DNA of 59,833 nucleotides from Chloroflexota bacterium (GTDB lineage: Bacteria; Chloroflexota; Dehalococcoidia; Dehalococcoidales; UBA5760), in assembly GCA_015222205.1 (NCBI GenBank), contig JADFUW010000028.1:1-59833 (forward strand), given 5' to 3'. Under the pieces are notes generated by a model. It made no database searches. It saw only the letters and a program-made list of their open reading frames with translations, and was not told where the DNA came from. Numbering within the stretch: position 1 is the first letter of the stretch; each line of letters starts with the position of its first letter. Below are positions 7,641 to 15,605 of the stretch, in pieces. Position numbers and translations under genes: made by a program.

Positions 7641-8369
7641 TTATCCAAAATATGCTGCTTTAACCCTCTCGTCGTTAACGATTTTGTCGAAAGGTCCCTC
7701 AGCAATAAACTCGCCAAAGTGAATAACCACGACTCTATCTACTAAAGGAGCTAGGGCCTTTAAATCGTGACTGACAACGATGAAGTTCAGGCCTTTCTTT
7801 CTTCTCTGTTGAAGTAGTGTATCTAATTCACCAATCTCTGCCACCGTTAACCCAGCGAAGATCTCATCTAGCAAGACGATTTTGGGGTTAGTAGCTAATG
7901 CCTTGGCTAACTCCACCCGTCGAAGGTCTCCCATAGTTAGCTCACGGGGGTACATTGAAAGGTGCTCCTTAAGCCCAACATCCTCTCCAATTTTCGCTAC
8001 CTTTTCAAGAGGCATTGCTCTTCCCCTGAAACTCCCCATTATAGAATCTGGTATAGTGCTCATTTGGATGTCTTCAATGACCGGCAATTCCTGGAACGGC
8101 CTCGGTACCTGGTATGTCCGAGCAATACCTGCCTTTACCCTTTGGTAGGTTGGATAGTTAGTAATGTCTTTTCCTTCAAAGATGATTTCCCCTGAGTCTG
8201 GCTTTAAGTCTCCCATAACTAGGTTAAAAACGGTGGTTTTGCCAGAGCCGTTGGGCCCCATAAGACCCAGGGCCTCTCCCTTCTCTACATGAAAGCTGAA
8301 ATCGTTAACTGCGACTAGGCCGCCGAATTTTTTGGTAAGCCCCTTTATCTCAATTAACTTAGTAGCCAT
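7641..8369 (-). CDS. livG: Branched-chain amino-acid-type ABC transporter ATPase LivG
   Basis: An ABC ATPase of 242 residues from the ATG of MATKLIEIKGL. I prefer this start to a GTG three codons earlier because GGAG lies eight bases before the ATG. Walker A is GPNGSGKTT, Walker B IVLLDEIFAGLT, and the switch His is in VVSHDL. The C-loop reads LTMGDLRRVE instead of the usual LSYGQQR, a noticeable departure but within the degenerate range known for this group. The end KIVNDERVKAAYFG is typical of LivG. The gene overlaps the end of livM by 11 bases, which indicates translational coupling. Confidence 0.88.
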   Translation of the reverse strand: MATKLIEIKGLTKKFGGLVAVNDFSFHVEKGEALGLMGPNGSGKTTVFNLVMGDLKPDSGEIIFEGKDITNYPTYQRVKAGIARTYQVPRPFQELPVIEDIQMSTIPDSIMGSFRGRAMPLEKVAKIGEDVGLKEHLSMYPRELTMGDLRRVELAKALATNPKIVLLDEIFAGLTVAEIGELDTLLQQRRKKGLNFIVVSHDLKALAPLVDRVVVIHFGEFIAEGPFDKIVNDERVKAAYFG

Positions 8370-9348
8370 ATTGTGCACTCCTTCTCTTTCTTGTCTGGAA
8401 CCAGCTAGCTACATCCTGGGCTATACCGTAAAATCCCTTGGGTTTATAAATAACCATAAATATTGCCACCAGGGCATAAGCAAGCAGCCTCCACTGCCCG
8501 AAGAGATAGGGACGCAAGTACTCTAGGATAAAGGTCAGGAAGTAGCCGCCAAACATCGGCCCGACAATGGTGCCCATACCGCCAATCACTGCCGAGATTA
8601 TTATATCAAGGAGCAAGATGGCGCTGAAAGCCCGTCGCGGGTTTATCGATGCCAGATAGTGGGTGTAGAAGACTCCTCCGAGTCCTGCTGTCACTGCGCT
8701 CAGAAGGAAGGCGAACCTCTTAAACCGGTAGGTGCTGATGCCACTGGCTTCTACCACATCCTCATCCATGCGTATTGCCTTTAGAACGTTCCCCACATTA
8801 GACCTTGACACATACCACAAGCCGATGGCGGTGGCAAACATGAGGCCAAGGGAAAGATAATAGTTGGGAATTGCTCCCATAACTACTGATGGTAGGTTAG
8901 GCAGCCCTCTATCCCCACCGGTGAACTCCGGGCGTACGGCTATTATCAAGCGGTGCAATATCTCCATGAAGGCGAGGCTGACCAGGGCAAAGTAGGGACC
9001 TCTTACCCTCATGCTGGGGAAGAAGAAGAGCATTCCCCCTCCCACCGCCGCTGCTACACCTAGAGGCAAAGTTACAGCAAGTGGCAGGACAATATGTGGC
9101 GGCTGGAAGCCTTCCTGGTGAGATAAAAACGCGGTAACATAGCCGGCCAAGCCAATTAGGAAGGGATGCCCGAAACTGATATAGCCGGTATGCCCTGACA
9201 TCATATCCCAGCTCATGGCAAAAATCGCCAGGTAGCTACCCATGACAAGAAGCCTGATGACACTAACAGGAAAGCCAAGGGGGACGAAGAGCGGTAGGAC
9301 ACACATCACCGCTATAGCAATTAGCCACCAGCGTAATCTTCTAATCAA
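8359..9348 (-). CDS. livM: Branched-chain amino-acid-type ABC transporter permease LivM
   Basis: A 329-residue membrane protein with about eight to ten hydrophobic helices. It carries the LivM landmarks SGHTGYISFGHPFLIGLAGY near residues 51-70 and the cytoplasmic ATPase-contact loop around AIRMDEDVVEASGI (EAA-like). The segment IIISAVIGGMGTIVGPMFGG near residues 250-270 is the conserved permease core seen in LivH and LivM. It forms the channel with LivH. It follows livH after 37 bases and overlaps livG. The C-terminus is short and basic. Confidence 0.9.
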   Translation of the reverse strand: MIRRLRWWLIAIAVMCVLPLFVPLGFPVSVIRLLVMGSYLAIFAMSWDMMSGHTGYISFGHPFLIGLAGYVTAFLSHQEGFQPPHIVLPLAVTLPLGVAAAVGGGMLFFFPSMRVRGPYFALVSLAFMEILHRLIIAVRPEFTGGDRGLPNLPSVVMGAIPNYYLSLGLMFATAIGLWYVSRSNVGNVLKAIRMDEDVVEASGISTYRFKRFAFLLSAVTAGLGGVFYTHYLASINPRRAFSAILLLDIIISAVIGGMGTIVGPMFGGYFLTFILEYLRPYLFGQWRLLAYALVAIFMVIYKPKGFYGIAQDVASWFQTRKRRSAQYGY

Positions 9349-9385
9349 GGTTATCCTCTCGCTTTAAAGTATTTTTACCCATTAT

Positions 9386-10228
9386 TTACCTGCCAAACAA
9401 ACCCTTAGGCCGGGCAAGTAGCACAATAATCATAATCACCAAGCCGGGCACGCTCCTCAATTTATCGTTAATCGCCAGGACGGTGGCAGTTTCCATAAAG
9501 CCGACTATATGAGCTGCGGCAAGGGTGCCCTCAATACTGCCCAGCCCTCCTATTACCACTATGGCAAAGGACATTATCAGTGGTAACACCCATAGCGACG
9601 GTACCAGAAAAGTATAGCTACCCCAGAATACCCCAGCGACCCCAGCTAGTGCCCCGGATATAGCCCAGGTTGTCAGATTCACCATATCAGGGTTTATCCC
9701 CGAGATTATCGCCCCTCTCCTGTCCATAGCCAGGGCACGCATAGCCCTCCCCATGTGAGTCTTTCTCACAAAAAATAATACCGCTCCTATACATGCCCAA
9801 CTTGCAATCACTGCCGCAACGAGGTTATTGGAAACAGGACATCCCATAACCTGGGTCATTCCTACCACGATGGGCGGGACGTTTATGTTTTCCCTGAAGA
9901 AGGCAAGGGTCATAACATGCTCCAGTATTAAAGCGAAGATGAAGGTGGAGACAAAAACTATGGTGGGGTCGTTCAGGAACCGTCTCACCCAACCCAGATA
10001 GGTGCCCACAGCAAGTCCGGTGCTAACAGCGATGGCGATGGCGAAACCTGCAACTATGGGTAACCCCATCATGTATGTTGCCCAGAAGTAAGAATAACCG
10101 GCAACCATAACATACCCGGCATGAGCTAAATTGAGCACCCTTCCCACACCAAATATCATGGTGAAGCCCATGGCTATTAGGGCATATAGTCCACTGAGGA
10201 GAGCGCCTTGAATGAGTATTTGCTCCAT
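9386..10228 (-). CDS. livH: Branched-chain amino-acid-type ABC transporter permease LivH
   Basis: A 280-residue permease with about eight membrane helices. GALLSGLYALIAMGFTMIFG near the N-terminus, NLAHAGYVMVAGY, and FAIVVIGGLGSIEGT near residue 222 are hallmark LivH segments. ARPKGLFG at the C-terminus is also typical. It pairs with LivM. A GC-rich hairpin separates it from the binding-protein gene upstream (10269-10303), so the binding protein can be made in excess over the membrane subunits. Confidence 0.9.
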   Translation of the reverse strand: MEQILIQGALLSGLYALIAMGFTMIFGVGRVLNLAHAGYVMVAGYSYFWATYMMGLPIVAGFAIAIAVSTGLAVGTYLGWVRRFLNDPTIVFVSTFIFALILEHVMTLAFFRENINVPPIVVGMTQVMGCPVSNNLVAAVIASWACIGAVLFFVRKTHMGRAMRALAMDRRGAIISGINPDMVNLTTWAISGALAGVAGVFWGSYTFLVPSLWVLPLIMSFAIVVIGGLGSIEGTLAAAHIVGFMETATVLAINDKLRSVPGLVIMIIVLLARPKGLFGR

Positions 10229-10268
10229 GCTGCTAATTTGTCCTTATTTAGAAAATCTACTCCCCTAT

Positions 10269-10303
10269 TAAGGGGGGGGGTGGAGGTTTTTCCACCCCCC
10301 CTA
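10269..10303. repeat. GC-rich hairpin between livK and livH
   Basis: GGGGGGGTGG (10274-10283) pairs with CCACCCCCCC (10292-10301) around an AT-rich loop. There is no T-run on the minus side, so it is more likely an RNA-stability or partial-termination element than a full terminator. A related G-rich sequence (ATTAAGGGGGG) also occurs near 16366-16376, so it may belong to a dispersed repeat. Confidence 0.6.
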
Positions 10304-10362
10304 ACCTCCCCTCCAAGGGGAAGGTTGTCTCAAGCCTTTGTCGAATGCTGAGAATCAGGGCG

Positions 10363-11748
10363 TTACTTCTGGATCCTCTTCTCCTCTGGAATCCAGGGTA
10401 CGAAGACGAACTCCGTGTTGCGCCATCTCTCTGGATGGATGATGCCGACCGTCGCCTCTAGCGGATCCTGCTTCTCCAGCTTCCACTGCATGACCATACC
10501 GCCGGGGCGTCCATGCTCACCGGTCTGGTCTAGCACGCAGGAGTGGGTGTAGTCATGGTCCGGTCCGTAGTACATGTAGTACTGCCACTTTATATCCTGT
10601 CCGGTGGGTGACAGGTCGTCACGGCGCTCATGTCCACCATACCTCCAGAGGATCTGATCTGTCTTCTCCATCTCCTTGACCCATTTATCTAGAGGTTCAA
10701 ATCCGCCGGCACGCTCGGCTGCCTCCACCATGTGGTATATGCCCTGGTAGGCATTGAACCCGTTAAAGTGGGGGAAGATGGGGCGATCGGTCCACCTTGC
10801 CTTATACTTGTCGATGAGGGCCTGGCTGACCGGATCCCACTCCAGTCCAATAGTTGGTGGTGGCATGGTGGCGTTAAAGCCTCCTGCCATGCCTCCCATG
10901 TCATCCCAGAACTCGGCACTGCAAGCGGCTACGTTTACTCCGAAGATGGGTATCGGAATTTCCATCTCTACATAGGCAGCGCTGGGTGGCACGCAGTTAA
11001 CCGAGCAGATGTGGAAGATGAAATCGGGGTCATACGCTACTATCTTGGAATACACCGGAGTAAAGTCAAACGTACCTATATCGTAACAAACTTCTCCTAG
11101 AGTCTCTATACCGGCACCGGGTCCTATCTCATCTCTAACCCATTCAGCAACCCCGCAGCCGTAGGCGGTATCCTCATAGTAGAGAACCATGGTATCCCAG
11201 CCCATCTCGGCAGCGAGGAGATCGTTGGCAAAGGCGACATACTCGGCGCCCTGGTCATAGTCGTTCATGTGGGGCATGAAGTAGGCCTTGCCGCCGGCTT
11301 CATAGTCATCATGAACAATCTCGATACACCTGATTGCCGAGGTCCAGGTATCCAGCGTGGGGATCTTGTATTCTAGTAAGCGGGGCATCCAGCCCAGGCT
11401 GACATCATCTATACACCCGGAGACTATGAAGTCGACTTTGTGATGCTCCGCAAGGTATTCGTATGCCTTTACCCCTTCTAAGGGCTCTTCTGTGGAATCA
11501 GCTTCTACGTACTCTATTTGGCGTCCCAGGAGCCCGCCAGCGGCGTTTATCTCATCTATGGCGATTTGGGTTGTCCTCTGGCTACTCCGACCAACATCAG
11601 TAGCCAGGGCGCCAATATAGCCGCATTTCCATGGCTCTTCCGGTGCCGGGGCTCCGGCAGTACAGCCACCCGCTAGGGGAAGGACTATCGCCAATGCTAG
11701 CACCACCGAGATAAGCACACCTAGTTTTTGTAATCCTTTCTTCTTCAT
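10363..11748 (-). CDS. livK: Branched-chain amino-acid-type ABC substrate-binding lipoprotein
   Basis: A 461-residue periplasmic-binding-type (type I fold) lipoprotein. The signal peptide has a basic start (MKKKGLQK), a hydrophobic core and a lipobox LAGG-Cys at residue 29. The mature part opens with the family phrase CGYIGALATDVGRSSQRT, and AIDEINAAGGLLGRQIEYVEAD is the classic LivK-like segment. It would sit anchored outside the membrane and deliver the ligand to LivHM. Ligands of this family range from amino acids to urea, amides and aromatic compounds; it cannot be assigned here. It is the first gene of the operon and has a strong ribosome site (AGGAGG). A start-stop mini-ORF with its own ribosome site lies 46 bases upstream of the start. 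Confidence 0.88.
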   Translation of the reverse strand: MKKKGLQKLGVLISVVLALAIVLPLAGGCTAGAPAPEEPWKCGYIGALATDVGRSSQRTTQIAIDEINAAGGLLGRQIEYVEADSTEEPLEGVKAYEYLAEHHKVDFIVSGCIDDVSLGWMPRLLEYKIPTLDTWTSAIRCIEIVHDDYEAGGKAYFMPHMNDYDQGAEYVAFANDLLAAEMGWDTMVLYYEDTAYGCGVAEWVRDEIGPGAGIETLGEVCYDIGTFDFTPVYSKIVAYDPDFIFHICSVNCVPPSAAYVEMEIPIPIFGVNVAACSAEFWDDMGGMAGGFNATMPPPTIGLEWDPVSQALIDKYKARWTDRPIFPHFNGFNAYQGIYHMVEAAERAGGFEPLDKWVKEMEKTDQILWRYGGHERRDDLSPTGQDIKWQYYMYYGPDHDYTHSCVLDQTGEHGRPGGMVMQWKLEKQDPLEATVGIIHPERWRNTEFVFVPWIPEEKRIQK

Positions 11749-11788
11749 CTAAAACCTCCTTTAGAATTTCTGTTGCTAATATTATGCA

Positions 11789-11806
11789 TCACACGACAAC
11801 ACCTCC
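11789..11806 (-). promoter_or_regulatory. Start-stop mini-ORF with ribosome site in the livK leader
   Basis: On the minus strand GGAGG (11802-11806) is followed after seven bases by GTG (11792-11794) and at once by TGA (11789-11791). The spacing is ideal for initiation, so ribosomes could load and stop immediately. The dctP leader has the same arrangement at 45894-45911. Confidence 0.5.
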
Positions 11807-11907
11807 TATTTATATTTTATAGATGGGTTCTTTTTGAGGATAAAATCCTTAGAAGATTATTAGACTATTCCTTCCCATATCTCTATATTTATAGTTTATG
11901 GTAACGC

Positions 11908-12043
11908 ATAGAATTGGTTCATGCACCAGCAAATATAATGCACCGAATTGTGAATGTCAATAGGTTGGTAGTTGAGTGGTAGCACATGGAATTGGTTCAT
12001 ATGCGGTAAGTATAATTCGTCAGATGACGAATGTCAATAGGTT
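11908..12043. repeat. Two direct repeats of a promoter-like module, about 57 bp each
   Basis: Copies at about 11908-11966 and 11986-12043 share GAATTGGTTCAT at the left, a TATAAT in the middle and GAATGTCAATAGGTT at the right. Each has GAATTG then TATAAT 16-17 bases later on the plus strand. In copy two an 8-bp inverted repeat (ATTCGTCA/TGACGAAT, 12015-12032) follows the TATAAT. No plus-strand gene lies close downstream. They may be minus-strand regulatory sites or remnants. Confidence 0.55.
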
Positions 12044-12114
12044 AACGAGTTTTTCGATTTTTGTAATTCTGCATAGCCCGAATCGGTAGTGCGCCCCTGT
12101 TAAACACGAAAGGG

Positions 12115-12191
12115 TGGGGTGAGTGGAGGGATTCGAACCCTCGATCTCCAGGGCCACAACCTGGCGCCTTATCCACTGGGCGACACTCACC
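12115..12191 (-). tRNA. tRNA-His (anticodon GTG)
   Basis: The minus strand folds as a complete tRNA: a seven-base acceptor GTGAGTG pairs with CACTCAC, and the extra 5' G (position -1, at 12191) typical of tRNA-His faces discriminator C. The anticodon loop TTGTGGC gives GTG, and the T-arm is GAGGGTTCGAATCCCTC. CCA is encoded (12115-12117). It stands alone between livK and the Smr gene. Confidence 0.93.
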
Positions 12192-12281
12192 ACAAAAGTA
12201 TAAATATTATAGCTAAAAATCCTTGTCCCTGCAATGTGTTGAGGGACGGTTGTCAATCTATCGTTAACATGCTCACGGTTC

Positions 12282-12551
12282 TTAGGTCAGTTCTACTATC
12301 GTAACCCCGCTGCCTCCCTCCCCGTAACCACCGGGTCGGTATGATTTGACCAGGGGATGGCTGGCAAGGTGCTGTCTAGCTGCTTGGCGTATGGTCCCGG
12401 TCCCCTTGCCGTGAATTACCCTGACCTGATATAAACCAGCCATAAAGGCATCGTTCAGGTATTTATCTAGCTTTAGTATAGCCTCATCTACAGTAAGCTG
12501 GCGAAGGTGTACCTCGTCTGTTACCGATGTTATATGTTTACCCTTGTACAT
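12282..12551 (-). CDS. Stand-alone Smr-domain protein
   Basis: An 89-residue protein that is a single Smr domain. Visible are the LDLHG-like start (DEVHLRQLTVDEA), the core motif VRVIHGKGTGTIR (residues about 64-76) and the final GGSGVTIVEL. Smr domains are found at the C-terminus of MutS2 and as separate small proteins; many cut RNA or branched DNA. The usual first LDLHG motif is changed to EVHLRQ. The family call is secure, the substrate is not. There is no mutS2 body just upstream, so it is either a true small Smr protein or a fragment kept after loss of the rest. The next gene upstream on the same strand starts about 90 bases away. Confidence 0.75.
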   Translation of the reverse strand: MYKGKHITSVTDEVHLRQLTVDEAILKLDKYLNDAFMAGLYQVRVIHGKGTGTIRQAARQHLASHPLVKSYRPGGYGEGGSGVTIVELT

Positions 12552-12645
12552 TGTGACTAATACTCCTAGGCTAATTTTAACACTGTGACTTACGGGAGGG
12601 CAATGTATTGTTCTCCGCTATAGATACCCGTGTGCTATGGGAAGT

Positions 12646-13878
12646 CTACTTCAGGCTATCTATCAGGTCTTGGCGGTTGGTCATTACGGTAACCCTGTTG
12701 AGGAAGTCCTTCAGTGAGCTGCTTTGCTCTCTCAGCTGCTTTAACTCAACCCCTATCGGGCTAATCGAGGTTGGGCTATCAGCATAGGTACCATGAAAAG
12801 CGAAATAGGCTTGATTCAGCTTTCTGATATGATAGCCATTTGAGGCTAGGTATTGCCGTTTCTGTTCCATGAATTCTTCCGCCTGCTTGATTTTCCCTTG
12901 AGCCAAGTATTCATCAACCGCCCGCCTTATGTCTCTCATCTCCTGGTTAAAGTCAAAACCTGATTCGTCCGCTTGGCTTTGGTTGTTACTACTTTCATAT
13001 TGAGAGTAGTATTTTTGGCAGACAGTGCTGCCAATTTCCTTGCTGACCATACTGGCTACGGTCTCATTCATGGTGGCAATTTCATAATTTCGGGATACAC
13101 CGGTTAAATCTAGCGTGTATAGAATTCCCAACGGCTTGAAGAACAGATATTGATGTACCCATTCTTCTGTGGCAGCATCAATGGTAAACCGCAGGCTTGC
13201 CTTATTAGTAACAAAGCTGGGATAGAGTGCAGCTAGGCCACCGAGCTCTACCACCACCGAAGAAACCCCTAATTTGTCAACCTCATCCTCAATAGCCTCC
13301 ATCTCCTCTAGACTAATGTTCTGATTTAGGGTAACCTCCCTTATGCTATCTATTCTGTCTCGGGGCGAAACCACCAGTAAATGCGGTGGCTTCTCCAGTC
13401 TAAAATTTAGCGGTGGCAGGTTGATTTTTAATCCTATATAGTTATCCAGGGGATTATAGATATCCTGTTCGGCCAGTACTGTCTTTATTTGCTTTTCTAG
13501 TATCCTCTCTGTGGCATTCGCTAAAGCCAGTTTTCTCTCTTGTAGCGTGTGTAATTCGGCTTCAAGTGTGGCTAGGTCACCCTGTCCAGGATTGTTGGTA
13601 GCTTGAATTTGAGACTTCAGGATTTTTATTTGCTCGGCGGCGGAAAAATACTCGGTAACCGTATAAATCTCGTCATCAATCTTTTTCCATTGGCTGGAAA
13701 CCAACTGATTCATCTCATGGGGTATAGTTTTGGACTCCCATAACGCGGTACTGAAGCCGTATGGCTTTACTATTGTGCTCAGACGCTTATCAAAGTCCTG
13801 AGCTGTGGCACAACCAGCACTGCTTACCCCAAGCATCAATAAAATCAGGCTAACAATAATAAACAGCTTTATTTTCAA
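12646..13878 (-). CDS. Uncharacterised lipoprotein, 410 aa
   Basis: The protein starts with MKIKLFIIVSLILLMLGV and has a lipobox-like SAG-Cys at residue 23, so it is probably a membrane-anchored exported protein. Residues about 85-130 are a Glu/Gln/Leu-rich coiled coil. A hydrophobic patch follows (SSVVVELGGLAALYPSFV) and the C-terminal third is again helical and charged, with NQAYFAFHGTYADSP near residue 365. I do not recognise the family. No zinc-protease HExxH is present in the part I checked. It is a single gene, with 280 bases of non-coding sequence upstream and the Smr gene downstream. Confidence 0.65.
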   Translation of the reverse strand: MKIKLFIIVSLILLMLGVSSAGCATAQDFDKRLSTIVKPYGFSTALWESKTIPHEMNQLVSSQWKKIDDEIYTVTEYFSAAEQIKILKSQIQATNNPGQGDLATLEAELHTLQERKLALANATERILEKQIKTVLAEQDIYNPLDNYIGLKINLPPLNFRLEKPPHLLVVSPRDRIDSIREVTLNQNISLEEMEAIEDEVDKLGVSSVVVELGGLAALYPSFVTNKASLRFTIDAATEEWVHQYLFFKPLGILYTLDLTGVSRNYEIATMNETVASMVSKEIGSTVCQKYYSQYESSNNQSQADESGFDFNQEMRDIRRAVDEYLAQGKIKQAEEFMEQKRQYLASNGYHIRKLNQAYFAFHGTYADSPTSISPIGVELKQLREQSSSLKDFLNRVTVMTNRQDLIDSLK

Positions 13879-14160
13879 TCTTTATCCTTAATTAATGATT
13901 CATCCTAGCTGTGGAGGCCAGAAATGCCAGCTACTGCTTTTTAGAAGTCTGGTAATGCCAATCTCAGTGCTGTGATAAACGGTCAGTTTTTATTTTAAGG
14001 ATAAGCTAAAAGTGTTGGCTTGGCAAACACTCTCTATATAATAAGCCCAATCAGACTTAAAGCAATGGGTATGGTAAAGGACAAAAAGTCTGGCGACCTT
14101 TATTTACATGTGAGGGTTAAGAAGTAGTTACTGTTAGGGATTAGGCTTAGCTTTAGATGT

Positions 14161-14808
14161 CTAGTCTACCCTCGCCGCAATCTTGGCTAGTTCCCAGGAG
14201 TACTCATAGAGGTGCATGCCCTTACTCATGGCGATAATCTCACCATCGCTAACCCCTATCTCTCCTGCCATATATTCTTTTAAGAGCTGAATTGCTGCCA
14301 GGTTGGAGGGAAAGCCAGCCCACAGGTCCCACGACCGAAAATAGACAACGAAATTGAGCTGACTGTCACGGATTCTAGTATCTATGGCTCTTAGGCACGG
14401 GGGGTCTGAGAGAAAAATAGACTGGGCATCACCGACGGCCATAAAGGCCTGGTTGGTATTGTAGCCATCTTCCTTATACATTTTGATTACCTCGTCTATC
14501 TGCTTCTCCAGATACTGGCCGTAGGTATACTGCTCTCCCTTAGCTCTATGGGCAGTCATAAGATAGGGGAGATAGCTTTCGATATACTCCATAGTGGTTG
14601 GTGGGGGCACACCCTGGGGTACATCTGGAGCCAGAGGTCTTGTTCCGGGACACCTGATGTTGACAACAACAAAGTCAAGCTCTTTCCGACGCTGGCCGGC
14701 ATAGCTGCCACGGTCAATTTTGTATTCATAGCCTTCAGCCAGGGTCTGACGCAGACATAGAAACCAGGCTTCCGAAAGGTCTCTGGCCATAATTTTTGAA
14801 ATTTCCAT
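14161..14808 (-). CDS. thyA: Thymidylate synthase, archaeal-like short form
   Basis: A 215-residue protein whose C-terminal half carries the thymidylate synthase signature. DPPCLRAID places the nucleophilic Cys after PP, YFRSWDLWAGFPSNL matches the RSxDxxxGxPxN dUMP-binding stretch, and SKGMHLYEYSWELA matches the HLY motif. The enzyme would methylate dUMP to dTMP with methylene-folate. It is shorter than bacterial ThyA (about 264 residues) and closer in size to methanogen enzymes, and the usual His after the catalytic Cys is Leu. That change and the short N-terminus leave some doubt about the cofactor. It follows two conserved hypothetical genes on the same strand and could be translationally coupled to the frame described at 14821. 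Confidence 0.75.
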   Translation of the reverse strand: MEISKIMARDLSEAWFLCLRQTLAEGYEYKIDRGSYAGQRRKELDFVVVNIRCPGTRPLAPDVPQGVPPPTTMEYIESYLPYLMTAHRAKGEQYTYGQYLEKQIDEVIKMYKEDGYNTNQAFMAVGDAQSIFLSDPPCLRAIDTRIRDSQLNFVVYFRSWDLWAGFPSNLAAIQLLKEYMAGEIGVSDGEIIAMSKGMHLYEYSWELAKIAARVD

Positions 14809-14885
14809 AATACCAACTGGTTAAGTGGTCCTCCTCATCTCCTCCAGCTCTTTATCTACCTCTGCTATCTTTCGTTGATAAATGA

Positions 14886-15596
14886 TTACCGTTTTTTCTG
14901 GAAAAGGGTAAAGAATCTGTCCTCGTAGTCCCCAAACAGGTCCCAGCGGTCAAGCTCATCTTTTAGCTCGCGGGGTTCAACCTCACCCGTAGTAGCCTTT
15001 CTAAAGAGTTCCTCAATCTTAACCCTAGCATCAACTGGGACACCCTTGGAGTCCATACTTAGAAGCCCTCTAGCCCCCATTTGCCGCAGGTTATTGTATA
15101 CTGAGCTTTCGGTTATTTCGGCGATAAACTTCATTAATGACACATCCCAAAGCTCATCCTCGCCCTTAATTATAGAGGTTAATGGGTCACCACGCTTATC
15201 AATCTGAGTATTTAGTTTTTCTACCACCGAGAGTAGACTATTAGACACAATGTTGAGTTCTTTAGGCTCATTCCGATAGCTATAAAACAGCCCAGCAATA
15301 TTAGAGCCGTGCTTCTCAATTAGCATCTCAAAATATCTTCTAGCCTCGGTGCTAAATCCTTCAAGCCGGGAAAGATAATAGGGGGTTACCACCTTGGGTC
15401 TCTCGGCAATGACTCTGCCTTCTCTAATCACGGTCTCAGTCGTGTCCTTTACCAGTTCCGTGTAAGCTGGTTTGGTAACCAGATAGTAGTAGATATTTGT
15501 CGTGCCGAAGGTGGCCAAACTCTGCTTCGGTGGCCTCAATATCTCAGTATGCCTGACGGCATCTCTAATCCTTTTGTCATCGGTATCCATATTCAT
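14886..15596 (-). CDS. Conserved-looking hypothetical protein, possible -1 frameshift at 3' end
   Basis: A 236-residue soluble protein with no recognised motif, rich in charged helices, with no signal peptide. It starts MNMDTDDKRIRDAV and has a region IYYYLVTKPAYTEL near residue 35. The zero-frame stop comes right after a run of six A (14892-14897): the codons are CAG AAA AAA CGG TAA. If the ribosome slips back one base on that run, the frame stays open for 23 more codons (T V I I Y Q R K I A E V D K E L E E M R R T T) and ends at 14821, 12 bases before thyA. That tail is a good amphipathic helix, so either a programmed shift or a sequencing error in the A-run is possible. It follows 15606-16208 closely (nine bases). 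Confidence 0.6.
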   Translation of the reverse strand: MNMDTDDKRIRDAVRHTEILRPPKQSLATFGTTNIYYYLVTKPAYTELVKDTTETVIREGRVIAERPKVVTPYYLSRLEGFSTEARRYFEMLIEKHGSNIAGLFYSYRNEPKELNIVSNSLLSVVEKLNTQIDKRGDPLTSIIKGEDELWDVSLMKFIAEITESSVYNNLRQMGARGLLSMDSKGVPVDARVKIEELFRKATTGEVEPRELKDELDRWDLFGDYEDRFFTLFQKKR

Positions 15597-15605
15597 TACA
15601 CACCT

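Noticed and set aside
10689-10919. Minus-strand ORF inside livK in another frame
   Set aside because: It lies fully inside a strongly supported gene and has no ribosome site; a shadow frame.
12020-12256. 78-codon minus-strand ORF over tRNA-His
   Set aside because: It overlaps the complete tRNA-His on the same strand and has no protein-like composition or ribosome site.
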